Notes under the pieces: model-generated
What the model was told of the DNA's origin: nothing
Database searches by the model: none
What the model saw: the letters and a program-made list of their open reading frames with translations, nothing else
Made by a program: the position numbers and the translations under genes
Assembly (NCBI RefSeq): GCF_023283485.1
Contig: NZ_JAKILU010000015.1
Location: forward strand, 32,217-96,216
Source of the DNA: Shewanella glacialipiscicola
Lineage (GTDB): Bacteria > Pseudomonadota > Gammaproteobacteria > Enterobacterales > Shewanellaceae
DNA length: 64,000 bases
Direction of reading: 5' to 3'
In this document: one piece after another, positions 8,875 to 17,138 of the stretch
Numbering within the stretch: position 1 is the first letter of the stretch
How the letters are laid out: every line of letters begins with the position of its first letter

Positions 8875-9828
8875 ATGAGTATGAATATGCATGTCGTCAC
8901 GGCAAGCTTAGGGTGTTTGTTACTGTTAGTGGGTTGTACAGAACACGCGCCTAGAGTGTTTGGCACTGTTGAGCGGGACAGACTGACACTCACGGCCCCT
9001 GTGGGTGAACTCATAACTCAAGTGAATGTAGTTGAAGGTCAGCGGGTTAAAGCGGGTGAAGTGTTACTCACGCTCGATGCCACAGCCGCTAATGCGCGCC
9101 TTGCCCTGCGCCAAGCTGAACTTGAGCAAGCTAATGCTAAGCTTGCTGAGGCGATTGCCGGCGCGCGTTTAGAAGATATTAAAAAAGCCAAAGCAGTGCT
9201 CGATGGTGCCAATGCCAGCGTTAAAGAAGCACTGCGCGCCTTTGAACGAACTCAGCGTTTGTTTGCGACTCATGTACTCAGTCAAGCTGATTTAGATACT
9301 GCCCGCGCGGCGCGTGATACTAGTTTAGCCAAACAAACAGAGGCGGAGCAAAGTCTGCGTCTGTTAGAAAACGGCACCCGCAGTGAACAACTTGATCAAG
9401 CAAAAGCTGCCGTAGCTGCTGCTAATGCAAGTATAGGTTTGGAGCAAAAAGCCTTAGCTGATTTGACCTTAGTGGCAGCGCGCGATGCGGTTGTTGACAC
9501 TTTGCCTTGGCGAGTGGGCGATAGAATTGCACCGGGCACTCAGTTGATAGGCTTGCTCGCGAGCGCTAACCCCTATGTTCGGGTGTACCTACCCGCGACT
9601 CAGCTCGATAATGTGAAGGCGGGCACAAACGTTAATATTCTTGTTGATGGCCGTGAAACGCCGATTATTGGCACGGTACGTAATATCCGTAGTCAACCCG
9701 CTTATACCCCATTTTATGCACTCAATGAACGTGACCGCGCGCGCTTGATGTATTTGACTGATATTACTATTTCGGCAGAAGGTCAGGACTTACCTACGGG
9801 TATGGCATTAGAAGTTGAACTGCCATGA
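8875..9828 (+). CDS. HlyD-family membrane-fusion lipoprotein (YbhG-like)
   Basis: This is the periplasmic adaptor subunit of an ABC-2 type exporter, 317 aa. The N-terminus is a lipoprotein signal with lipobox LVGC and the acylated Cys at residue 21. A barrel-sandwich half (LTLTAPVGELITQVNV) leads into a long alanine/glutamate-rich coiled coil, roughly residues 70-190, then the second barrel half. A very good ribosome site (AAGGAGG) lies 7-8 bases before the ATG. Its stop overlaps the ATPase start (ATGA). E. coli YbhG-YbhF-YbhS/R is the nearest arrangement I know; substrate is not predictable. Confidence 0.87.
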   Translation: MSMNMHVVTASLGCLLLLVGCTEHAPRVFGTVERDRLTLTAPVGELITQVNVVEGQRVKAGEVLLTLDATAANARLALRQAELEQANAKLAEAIAGARLEDIKKAKAVLDGANASVKEALRAFERTQRLFATHVLSQADLDTARAARDTSLAKQTEAEQSLRLLENGTRSEQLDQAKAAVAAANASIGLEQKALADLTLVAARDAVVDTLPWRVGDRIAPGTQLIGLLASANPYVRVYLPATQLDNVKAGTNVNILVDGRETPIIGTVRNIRSQPAYTPFYALNERDRARLMYLTDITISAEGQDLPTGMALEVELP

Positions 9829-10781
9829 GTCACAGTGACTTTGCGATTGAGACCCACGGCATGACCCGCGCCTTTGCTGGCGTCAATGCAGTGGAAAACC
9901 TCGATTTAGCCATTCCCAAGGGGACGATTTATGGTTTTCTTGGCCCTAATGGTTGTGGTAAATCCACCTCCATTCGTATGTTGACTGGACTGTTAAGCCC
10001 TACGTCGGGGGATATTCGGGTTTTGGGGGAAACCTTACCCGGCGCTGAGGAAAAATTACGCCGTCGTATCGGCTATATGACGCAAAAATTCTCTCTTTAT
10101 GACAATCTTTCGGTGCGAGAAAACCTTGAGTTTGTAGCGCAAATTTATGGGTTGAATCGTAAGAATGCCAAGTTGCGCATCGCTGAGTTACTCACGCTTT
10201 ATGATTTAGGTGGACGTCAGAAACAAATGGCAGGCTCAATGAGTGGCGGCCAAAGACAGCGTTTAGCCTTAGCCGCTGCAACCTTACATCATCCTGAGTT
10301 ACTGTTTCTTGATGAGCCTACGTCAGCAGTCGATCCTGAAAATCGCCGCGAGTTTTGGGAGCGTTTATTCGATCTCAGTGCCCAAGGTACGACCATACTG
10401 GTCTCGACTCATTATATGGATGAGGCCGAACGTTGCCACGGTTTAGCGATTTTAGAGCGGGGAATAAAACGTGCTGATGGCTCGCCGCAACAATTAATGG
10501 CGGCGATGGGCGCTAGAGTGATTGAAGTCTCTGGTGATGATTTGCGTACATTAAAACAATCACTTATAACCGAGTCTGCCATATTGTCGGCGGCGCAAAT
10601 CGGCAGTCGTCTACGGGTGTTAGTGCGCAGTGATATTGCCGATCCATTAGCGTGGCTCAAGCCAAGGGTCGCAAACCGTGCAATGGAAGAAGTACGCGCC
10701 AGTTTAGAGGATGTGTTTGTAACGTGCACAGGTGAGCGTGTGGGTGCTAACTCGACTCTTGAGGCTGACCATGTGGCGTAG
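9825..10781 (+). CDS. ABC transporter ATP-binding protein (ABC-2 exporter)
   Basis: This 318-aa cytoplasmic ATPase powers the exporter encoded with it. Walker A is GPNGCGKSTS (~residues 40-49), the signature is MSGGQRQRLALAA, Walker B is LLFLDEPTSAVDP, and the switch histidine is in STHYMDEAE. Only one nucleotide-binding domain is present, unlike the two-domain YbhF of E. coli. The C-terminal ~90 residues form the small accessory domain common in drug-export ATPases. It overlaps both neighbours by a few bases, so all three genes are translationally coupled. Confidence 0.9.
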   Translation: MSHSDFAIETHGMTRAFAGVNAVENLDLAIPKGTIYGFLGPNGCGKSTSIRMLTGLLSPTSGDIRVLGETLPGAEEKLRRRIGYMTQKFSLYDNLSVRENLEFVAQIYGLNRKNAKLRIAELLTLYDLGGRQKQMAGSMSGGQRQRLALAAATLHHPELLFLDEPTSAVDPENRREFWERLFDLSAQGTTILVSTHYMDEAERCHGLAILERGIKRADGSPQQLMAAMGARVIEVSGDDLRTLKQSLITESAILSAAQIGSRLRVLVRSDIADPLAWLKPRVANRAMEEVRASLEDVFVTCTGERVGANSTLEADHVA

Positions 10782-11892
10782 AATTTTTGCAATTGTTGTC
10801 AAAGAGCTGCGGCAATTGTCTCGGGATCGCATGACCTTTGGCATGATAGTGATGATCCCGCTGGTGCAACTCATGCTGTTTGGTTATGCCATCAATACCG
10901 ATGCGCGTCATCTGCCAGCCGGTCTAGTTAATTTAAGTGATTCCGCTTATAGCCGCGCACTGGTTCAGGCGGTTGAAGCAACGCAGGTGGTGGATTTTCA
11001 GCAGCGTTATGTCAGCGTAGTTGAGGCTGAGGCGGCAATTACTCGCGGCGAAGTGAAAGCCGTATTGTATTTACCTGCCGATCTCGATGAGCGTTTAGTG
11101 CGCCACCCCGCTTTTGCTGGGCAGGCCTATTTAGCACAACCTATCGGCCAATGGCTGGTGGATGGCTCAGATACTGTCGTTGCCGCAACATTCCGTAGCC
11201 TAAGACAAATGCCGCTGGATGAAGTCGCAGGTAGAGCGTCAAAAAGTAGTACGCCGAGTTTTGAAGTGGTGCAATATTTCAACCCCGAGCAACGCTCAGT
11301 GGTCAACATAGTGCCTGGTCTTTTGGGGGTGATTTTAACCATGACCATGGTGATGTTTACCTCTGCAGCCATAGTGCGTGAGCGTGAGCAGGGTAATATG
11401 GAGTTTTTGATCACCACGCCCGTGCGGCCGCTTGAATTAATGCTCGGTAAAATCGTGCCCTATGTATTGGTTGGCTTTGTACAAGTCATCATTATTTTGA
11501 GCGCTGGGCATGTGTTGTTCGATGTACCCATTCGTGGTGGGCTCGATTCTATTGCCCTTGCCGCCATGTTGTTTATTTGTGCCAGTTTAACCTTAGGTTT
11601 AGTCATCTCAACCATTGCCAAAACTCAGCTGCAGTCAATGCAGATGACGATATTTATCCTTTTGCCATCAATATTATTATCGGGATTTATGTTCCCCTAC
11701 GAGGCCATGCCCATCGCGGCGCAGTGGATTGCTGAAGCCTTGCCTGCAACACATTTTATGCGTATGTCACGGGCTATTGTACTGCGCGATGCCCAAGTGA
11801 TGGATCTACAATTTGATGCCCTGTGGATGATAGGTTTTACCTGTATAGGTTTGTTTATTGCAAGTTTACGATTTTCAAAACGCTTGGATTAG
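10771..11892 (+). CDS. ABC-2 type transporter permease
   Basis: This is the membrane subunit of the exporter, 373 aa. An N-terminal helix (MIPLVQLMLFGYAIN) is followed by a large extracytoplasmic domain and then five helices from about residue 175, the standard ABC2_membrane_3 layout. EREQGNMEFLITTPVRPLEL is the typical cytoplasmic coupling motif. I start at the ATG at 10771, reading MWRRIFAIVVKEL, because GAGG precedes it; this overlaps the ATPase gene by 11 bases. Only one permease gene is present, so the transporter probably works as a homodimer. Confidence 0.9.
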   Translation: MWRRIFAIVVKELRQLSRDRMTFGMIVMIPLVQLMLFGYAINTDARHLPAGLVNLSDSAYSRALVQAVEATQVVDFQQRYVSVVEAEAAITRGEVKAVLYLPADLDERLVRHPAFAGQAYLAQPIGQWLVDGSDTVVAATFRSLRQMPLDEVAGRASKSSTPSFEVVQYFNPEQRSVVNIVPGLLGVILTMTMVMFTSAAIVREREQGNMEFLITTPVRPLELMLGKIVPYVLVGFVQVIIILSAGHVLFDVPIRGGLDSIALAAMLFICASLTLGLVISTIAKTQLQSMQMTIFILLPSILLSGFMFPYEAMPIAAQWIAEALPATHFMRMSRAIVLRDAQVMDLQFDALWMIGFTCIGLFIASLRFSKRLD

Positions 11893-12060
11893 CCTAATAC
11901 GAGTTTTATTCTCAAGCATAAAGGTTTGAGTGTTGATGTAGCGCAAACTATCACTAAAAAGTGGTACTAAGTTATTGAAATTGATGTTGCTTAATTAGGC
12001 ATTACTTTACACTTCAATTAGGACTATTGCCGCCATCATGCTTAGTAAAGAGAATATATT

Positions 12061-13347
12061 ATGCCGCCAATTCGTTGTCATAGTGCGCTCAATGCCGTTG
12101 CTCTAATTCAAAGCGGCGAGACGCTATGGACGCACTCGATGGGCGCGACGCCCCGAATTTTATTAGATGCTTTAGCCAAGCACGCTCTCACCAAAGATAA
12201 TCTCACCCTTTTACAGCTACATACCGAAGGCGCCGAATCCTTAAGTCATCCAAATTTAAAAGGGCATTTACGCCACCGCTGCTTTTTTGGTGGGTTGCCA
12301 ACACGGGCATTATTGCAAAGTGGTGATGCGGATTATGTGCCGATTTTTCTTTCAGAAGTGCCAAAGTTATTTCGCAGTGGCGAACAAAAAATTGATACTG
12401 CGATGATCCAAGTTTCGCCGCCCGATAAGCACGGCATGTGTTCTCTGGGGATTTCGGTTGAAGCCACGCTCGCGGCTTGCCAAGTGGCGGGTAAGATCAT
12501 CGCCCATATTAATCCACAAATGCCACGTACCCACGGCGATGGTTTTATTCATATTAACCGCTTTGCCGCTGTGTATGAACAAAGCGTGGCTTTGCCGATA
12601 CATTCCTTTGCAACGGGTGATACCGTGAGTTTGGCTATTGGCCAACATGTTGCGCAACTGGTGCGTGATGGGGATTGTTTGCAGATGGGTATTGGCGCAA
12701 TCCCCGATGCTGTGCTGTCCTGTCTAACCGGGCATCGCGATCTGGGAATTCATACTGAGTTGTTTTCGGATGGAATATTGCAACTGGTTGAAAAGGGTGT
12801 GGTGAACAACAGTAAAAAACGTTTTTATCCTGGCAAATTAGTCACAGGTTTTGCTCTGGGCAGCCAAAAGTTATACGACTATGTTGATGATAATCCAGCA
12901 GTGATTTTTATGGATATTGAGCAAGTGAATGACACGGCTATTATTCGTAAAAACCCGAATGTGATGGCGATTAACTCGGCGCTGCAGGTCGACCTTTCTG
13001 GCCAAGTGTGCGCTGACTCCATCGGGGCTAAAATTTATTCTGGCGTTGGTGGGCAGATGGATTTTATTCGCGGCGCCGGGTTATCAGAAGGCGGTCGCTC
13101 GGTGATTGCGCTACCAAGTACAGCAGCGGGCGGCAGTATTTCCCGTATTGCCACCGTGTTATCACCTGGCGCTGGCGTAGTTACAACGAGGGCACACGTG
13201 CATTATATTGTGACTGAATATGGCGCCGCCAATTTACGTGGCCGTTCATTGCGTGAACGAGCACAAGCGCTCATTGCCATCGCTCATCCCGATTTTAGGG
13301 AGCAACTGAGCAAAGAGGCGTTTGAAGTTTGGGGGTTAAGAGTTTAG
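12061..13347 (+). CDS. Acetyl-CoA hydrolase/transferase family protein (4-hydroxybutyrate CoA-transferase-like)
   Basis: This 428-aa protein belongs to the class I CoA-transferase family that includes 4-hydroxybutyrate CoA-transferase and acetyl-CoA hydrolases, which move CoA between acetate and other carboxylic acids. Family motifs include GATPRILLDAL, QVSPPDKHGMCSLGISV and GAIPDAVLSCL. The IHTELFSDG motif should carry the catalytic Glu, near residue 233. It is a single gene with its own upstream region and no visible terminator; an insertion sequence begins 37 bases after its stop codon. The exact acyl substrate cannot be told from sequence. Confidence 0.88.
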   Translation: MPPIRCHSALNAVALIQSGETLWTHSMGATPRILLDALAKHALTKDNLTLLQLHTEGAESLSHPNLKGHLRHRCFFGGLPTRALLQSGDADYVPIFLSEVPKLFRSGEQKIDTAMIQVSPPDKHGMCSLGISVEATLAACQVAGKIIAHINPQMPRTHGDGFIHINRFAAVYEQSVALPIHSFATGDTVSLAIGQHVAQLVRDGDCLQMGIGAIPDAVLSCLTGHRDLGIHTELFSDGILQLVEKGVVNNSKKRFYPGKLVTGFALGSQKLYDYVDDNPAVIFMDIEQVNDTAIIRKNPNVMAINSALQVDLSGQVCADSIGAKIYSGVGGQMDFIRGAGLSEGGRSVIALPSTAAGGSISRIATVLSPGAGVVTTRAHVHYIVTEYGAANLRGRSLRERAQALIAIAHPDFREQLSKEAFEVWGLRV

Positions 13348-13378
13348 TTTTGATATGAAAATGGATGATAAATATCAT

Positions 13379-13384
13379 TCTGTT
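13379..13384. repeat. Target-site direct repeat, left copy (TCTGTT)
   Basis: The hexamer TCTGTT directly precedes the left end of the insertion sequence, and the same hexamer follows its right end at 14361-14366. This is what a target duplication looks like; IS1595-family elements usually duplicate about 8 bp, so the true repeat may be slightly altered. Confidence 0.6.
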
Positions 13385-14360
13385 ACATGCCTCTGCATCT
13401 GAATCAGTTTTGGCCTATTCTTATAGTCTAAATCAAACTTAGCAGTGAGATTTTCGATGAAAATGCCTGAAGCGAGCTTTTTCGAGTGGCAAGGTCAATT
13501 CAATTCTGAAACTGATTGCTTAAATCACATTAAGAAAATGAGATGGCCTAATGGTTTTATGTGCCCTAGATGCGGTTGTGAGCATGCCTATGAGCTTACC
13601 ACTCGGCAGTTATATGAATGTAGTCAATGTCATAAACAAACATCGGTAACGGCAGACACCTTATTCCACGGTAGTCGTATCCCTTTAACCAAATGGTTTT
13701 GGGCTATCTACTTTTTAGGCTCGGATAAAGGCAGTATTTCTGCATTAAGGTTGAGCAAACTCATAGACGTTAATTGGCGAACCGCACGCTTGGTATTAAG
13801 TAAGCTGAGAACGGCGATGGGCCATAGGGACAGCCTATATAGACTATCAGGCGTCATTGAAATTGATGATGCCTTGGTGGGTGGCAAAAGGAAGGGCAAA
13901 CGTGGGCGTGGTGCTGCAGGCAAAACACCCGTTTTAGTTGCCGTTGAAAGCAAAGGAAAAAAGGCAGGTTTTATTGCTATGCAGGCCGTCAATCGTGTTT
14001 GCCATGATAACGTTGAACAGTTTGTTGCTAAGCATTTAACGATACAGCAGGAAGTGCATAAAGACGGTTTACCCGCATTGAATATTATCGATAAGACTCA
14101 ACAACATGAAGCAAGGGTCACGCCCAGTGAGCTTGTTGATGAATGGCTGCCTTGGGTTCATATTGCTATTGGTAATTTGAAGGCATTTTTGCTGGGGACA
14201 TTTCACGGTGTCACAGGTAAGTTTCTTCAAGAATACCTTAATGAGTTCTGTTATCGGTTCAATCGCAGACAGATGGAGCGAGAGATACCTAACAGGTTGT
14301 TGAATTTAGCCATAATTCATGCGCCAGTACATTCTCACTGAGTCAAGTACATAGGCATGT
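13385..14360 (+). mobile_element. IS1595-family insertion sequence, complete
   Basis: The element is 976 bp. Imperfect 23-bp terminal inverted repeats lie at 13385-13407 and 14338-14360; both outer ends read ACATGCCT inward and they match at 18 of 23 positions. It holds one intact transposase gene whose stop codon lies inside the right repeat, and TCTGTT flanks both sides. Length, transposase type and coding layout fit an IS1595-family (ISPna2-like) element. It looks intact and potentially active. Confidence 0.85.
13457..14341 (+). CDS. IS1595-family (ISXO2-like) transposase
   Basis: The 294-aa transposase has an N-terminal zinc ribbon with CPRC (~36-39) and CSQC (~55-58), then a helix-turn-helix-like segment and an ISXO2-like catalytic domain. 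The first catalytic carboxylate lies in EIDDALVGGK (~136). The conserved C-terminal block reads GNLKAFLLGTFHGV and FCYRFNRR. No frameshift or stop is present. I start at ATG 13457 (MKMPEASF); an in-frame GTG lies four codons upstream. Confidence 0.92.
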   Translation: MKMPEASFFEWQGQFNSETDCLNHIKKMRWPNGFMCPRCGCEHAYELTTRQLYECSQCHKQTSVTADTLFHGSRIPLTKWFWAIYFLGSDKGSISALRLSKLIDVNWRTARLVLSKLRTAMGHRDSLYRLSGVIEIDDALVGGKRKGKRGRGAAGKTPVLVAVESKGKKAGFIAMQAVNRVCHDNVEQFVAKHLTIQQEVHKDGLPALNIIDKTQQHEARVTPSELVDEWLPWVHIAIGNLKAFLLGTFHGVTGKFLQEYLNEFCYRFNRRQMEREIPNRLLNLAIIHAPVHSH

Positions 14361-14366
14361 TCTGTT
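14361..14366. repeat. Target-site direct repeat, right copy (TCTGTT)
   Basis: This matches the hexamer on the left flank of the insertion sequence (13379-13384) and sits directly after the right inverted repeat. Confidence 0.6.
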
Positions 14367-14483
14367 ATTTTAATTGCCTACAGTGACCTATGATCAAATC
14401 ATTTATTACACAGCAATTTACCATGTTGTCGTATTGATTAATAAGTATAAAAGGCATTGATTGATAAACATAAAACGGAATTG

Positions 14484-14510
14484 AAAAAGGCGCTTAATGC
14501 GCCTTTTTTG
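14484..14510. terminator. Bidirectional intrinsic terminator
   Basis: AAAAAGGCGC and GCGCCTTTTT form a 10-bp stem around a 5-base loop, with A and T tracts on both sides. It can end the reverse-strand DUF3083-like gene and any forward transcript leaving the insertion sequence. Confidence 0.8.
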
Positions 14511-14530
14511 TTTTCCGTAAATCAACACTA

Positions 14531-15598
14531 TTAAATTTGATAGCTGATATGTTGATGGAAACGTATGACTAAATCTTCACGTTCAGGATCAACGCCGATA
14601 TCGGCGGCAAAGGTTTTCAGCGCGGTTTCTACATTATTCATAAAGCGACCAAAACCAGCATCATCAGCATCTTTAGTGCCAGCCACTATGATAAAGTGCG
14701 CGGCTTCAACTAAGTTATCAGCATCCCAATGGCAAATAACTTGTTGCTCAAGCGCATTAGGATCGAACCCTATCATCTGTACTTCAGTTTTGCTGTCGAG
14801 CTTTTCAAACTTACTGTTACGTACCAGTGGCGTTAAACCATTGGCAATCATCGCCAGTCGAGTCAGTTGTCTACTGGCCGCCGCTTTGAGGAAGCTGTCT
14901 TCAAGATGTTGGTATAAAGGCGTAAAGTCAGTCGCGGAATCAGGCAATAATCCCTGCTTTAATCTACGACTCAGTGGCAAGCTGACCGTTACATACGTCA
15001 GTGAACTGACGTTTTCTGGTAACTCGCATTTTCTTGCTTTATATCTTGGCTCAATTGCGCGCAGCTTATAACCATAGGTTTCTTTATAGCCTTTGGATTT
15101 TGCAAAGAGGTCGTAAGATAAGTGCTGATGGTCACGAATCTTCACCTTGAGCTCGCTGATTGGCAGCTTTGGCATCAGTTGATTAAGAAATTCACGCACT
15201 CGAGAGTGAAAACTAGCCGAGTTACTGCGAATATCCTCACCAGTCGCTAAAAATACAATGCGCAATTTACGGGCGCGGTAGTTTTCTTGCGTAAATAAAT
15301 TTTGAGCTTCGTGGTAGGCCGGATTGTAGAAAAATAGAATTTGTTCAGTAGTTTGGAAACAGTACGCTTCGGTATGAAAACGCACAACAGGCAGTTTATC
15401 GTTAGTGATCACGTGGACATTACGTAGATCGTGTTGTTCTGCCAAATTAAATACCAAACGGCTTAAACTTTGGTAACAAGTTTGATAGTCGGGATATTGA
15501 CTCAGTAATGCATCCGTCACCTTAATTTCGGCGGTGATGAATTGTTTGGTACGGGCTTCCTTGGGTAAGTACACTTTTTGCTGATGGCTAAGGGACAT
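14531..15598 (-). CDS. DUF3083-like protein of unknown function
   Basis: This 355-aa protein is soluble, with no signal peptide or membrane segment. It resembles a family of uncharacterised proteins restricted mainly to Shewanella and relatives (DUF3083, from memory). I see no catalytic motif. Features are a basic N-terminal half (residues ~105-195) and an acidic C-terminal stretch (KDADDAGF). It is a single gene: a terminator follows, and about 145 bases separate it from tesA upstream on the same strand. Its function is unknown. Confidence 0.75.
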   Translation of the reverse strand: MSLSHQQKVYLPKEARTKQFITAEIKVTDALLSQYPDYQTCYQSLSRLVFNLAEQHDLRNVHVITNDKLPVVRFHTEAYCFQTTEQILFFYNPAYHEAQNLFTQENYRARKLRIVFLATGEDIRSNSASFHSRVREFLNQLMPKLPISELKVKIRDHQHLSYDLFAKSKGYKETYGYKLRAIEPRYKARKCELPENVSSLTYVTVSLPLSRRLKQGLLPDSATDFTPLYQHLEDSFLKAAASRQLTRLAMIANGLTPLVRNSKFEKLDSKTEVQMIGFDPNALEQQVICHWDADNLVEAAHFIIVAGTKDADDAGFGRFMNNVETALKTFAADIGVDPEREDLVIRFHQHISYQI

Positions 15599-15743
15599 AT
15601 TGACTCCTTGTTTTAGTTAACCATTTGCTAACACTAATTTTACTGTTTATCTATAGTGTTAGTTTTGCGTTAGAACACATTTTTATCAGTTGAACATGAG
15701 TTTAGTTAAGCAAGCTGTTTATTAGCTTAAAAATACCGCTATT

Positions 15744-16409
15744 TTATTGAATTAGCGCACTTTCTATCCAAGGTTGCATCCAAGTGGCAATTTTTGCTTG
15801 GGCCTTTTCGTTAGGATGAATGCCATCCCGCTGCATTAACTCTGGATAGGGCGCGATATCTTGCATAAAGAAGGGAATTAAGACGATATTCTGTGCTTTG
15901 GATATGTCTTGATACACTTGGGTGAACTTTTGGGTGTAGCGAGGGCCATAGTTAGGCGGTACCATGACTTCGGTCAGTAGCACTTTTGCTCCGCTATCTT
16001 TAGCCAGTGTAATGATTTTGGTTAGATTATTTTCAAGTTGTGTTGGGGGGAAACCACGTAAACCATCATTACCGCCCAGTTCAACGACCACAATGTCAGG
16101 GGTAACGGAGTCGAGTAAAGCGGGTAATCGGCGTAGGCCGCCCGCTGTGGTTTCACCGCTCACAGAGCCATTTATAAACTGATGTTCGGGTAAGTTTTTT
16201 TGCAATAACGTCACCCAACCTAATTGCTCTGCCATGCCATAGCTGGCGCCTAAGCTATCGCCAAGGATCAGTACTTTTGCCGCATGAGCTGGGGCTTGCA
16301 TCAATGCACTCAAGAGAATAAATGCCACAAGGGCCTTGGTTCTCGATTTAAACCTTAGTGGTTGATACCAGAACGATTTATATGAGAAGGATTCTATGTC
16401 TAACGTCAT
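15744..16409 (-). CDS. tesA: Periplasmic thioesterase I / lysophospholipase / arylesterase
   Basis: TesA is a periplasmic SGNH hydrolase acting on acyl-thioesters, esters and lysophospholipids. The four SGNH blocks are visible: GDSLGASYGM (nucleophile Ser), SGETTAG, GGNDGLRG and DGIHPNEKA. A secretory segment LVAFILLSALMQAPAHA ends in an AHA-A cleavage site. The start is uncertain. The ATG at 16409 overlaps the divergent ybbA gene by 14 bases but supplies the Lys/Arg-rich n-region; a GTG at 16328 has a good AAGG site but leaves no basic n-region. tesA divergent from ybbA-ybbP matches E. coli. Confidence 0.88.
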   Translation of the reverse strand: MTLDIESFSYKSFWYQPLRFKSRTKALVAFILLSALMQAPAHAAKVLILGDSLGASYGMAEQLGWVTLLQKNLPEHQFINGSVSGETTAGGLRRLPALLDSVTPDIVVVELGGNDGLRGFPPTQLENNLTKIITLAKDSGAKVLLTEVMVPPNYGPRYTQKFTQVYQDISKAQNIVLIPFFMQDIAPYPELMQRDGIHPNEKAQAKIATWMQPWIESALIQ

Positions 16410-17136
16410 CTTAAAAAACAGTGCCATCAATGTTGTTAACCTCGAAAAATCAGTGACTACCCAAGAAGGGACGCTCACTATCCTCAATGGCATTAACTTA
16501 GATGTCAAGCAAGGTGAGAGTGTTGCGATTCTTGGACCGTCGGGTTCTGGCAAATCTACTTTACTAGGGCTGCTTGCGGCGCTGGATACGCCTACCTCTG
16601 GTGAGATTTGGCTTGATGGTGTGGCATTATCAAAGCTCAATGAAGAACAAAAAGCGGCATTACGTAAACAAAAGGTCAGCTTTATTTTTCAATCCTTTAT
16701 GTTAGTCGATACCTTAACCGCGCTTGAAAACGTCATGCTACCTGCCGAACTCGCCGGTGTTCGTAATGCTAAAGATAAAGCGCAAGCCATGTTAACACGC
16801 GTTGGCTTATCCCATCGTTTGACCCATTTACCTAAGCAGCTTTCGGGTGGCGAGCAACAAAGAGTTGCGATTGCCCGCGCTTTTATTTGTGAACCTAAAG
16901 TGCTGTTTGCCGATGAACCAACAGGTAACTTAGACAGCGTCAACGGCCATAAAATTGCCGATATGTTGTTTGAGCTTAATCAAGAAAGCCATACCACTCT
17001 CATCCTTGTTACCCATGATCTGCTGCTGGCTAAACGTTGTCAGCGGCAGTTGGTGATGGATAACGGTCATTTACAGGAAGATAACTCAGCTTCTTTACGT
17101 GACGCTGAAACCCTCGCTGACACTAAGGAGGCTTAA
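16396..17136 (+). CDS. ybbA: ABC transporter ATP-binding protein YbbA
   Basis: This is a 246-aa ATPase of the LolD/MacB-like family. Walker A is GPSGSGKST (~residues 49-57), the signature is [15 protein letters not shown], and Walker B is [13 protein letters not shown] good ribosome site (GAGAAGG) precedes the ATG. The permease gene follows after two bases. E. coli ybbA-ybbP with divergent tesA has the same layout; the transported substrate or mechanotransduction partner is not established. Confidence 0.9.
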   Translation: MSNVILKNSAINVVNLEKSVTTQEGTLTILNGINLDVKQGESVAILGPSGSGKSTLLGLLAALDTPTSGEIWLDGVALSKLNEEQKAALRKQKVSFIFQSFMLVDTLTALENVMLPAELAGVRNAKDKAQAMLTRVGLSHRLTHLPKQLSGGEQQRVAIARAFICEPKVLFADEPTGNLDSVNGHKIADMLFELNQESHTTLILVTHDLLLAKRCQRQLVMDNGHLQEDNSASLRDAETLADTKEA

Positions 17137-17138
17137 TA

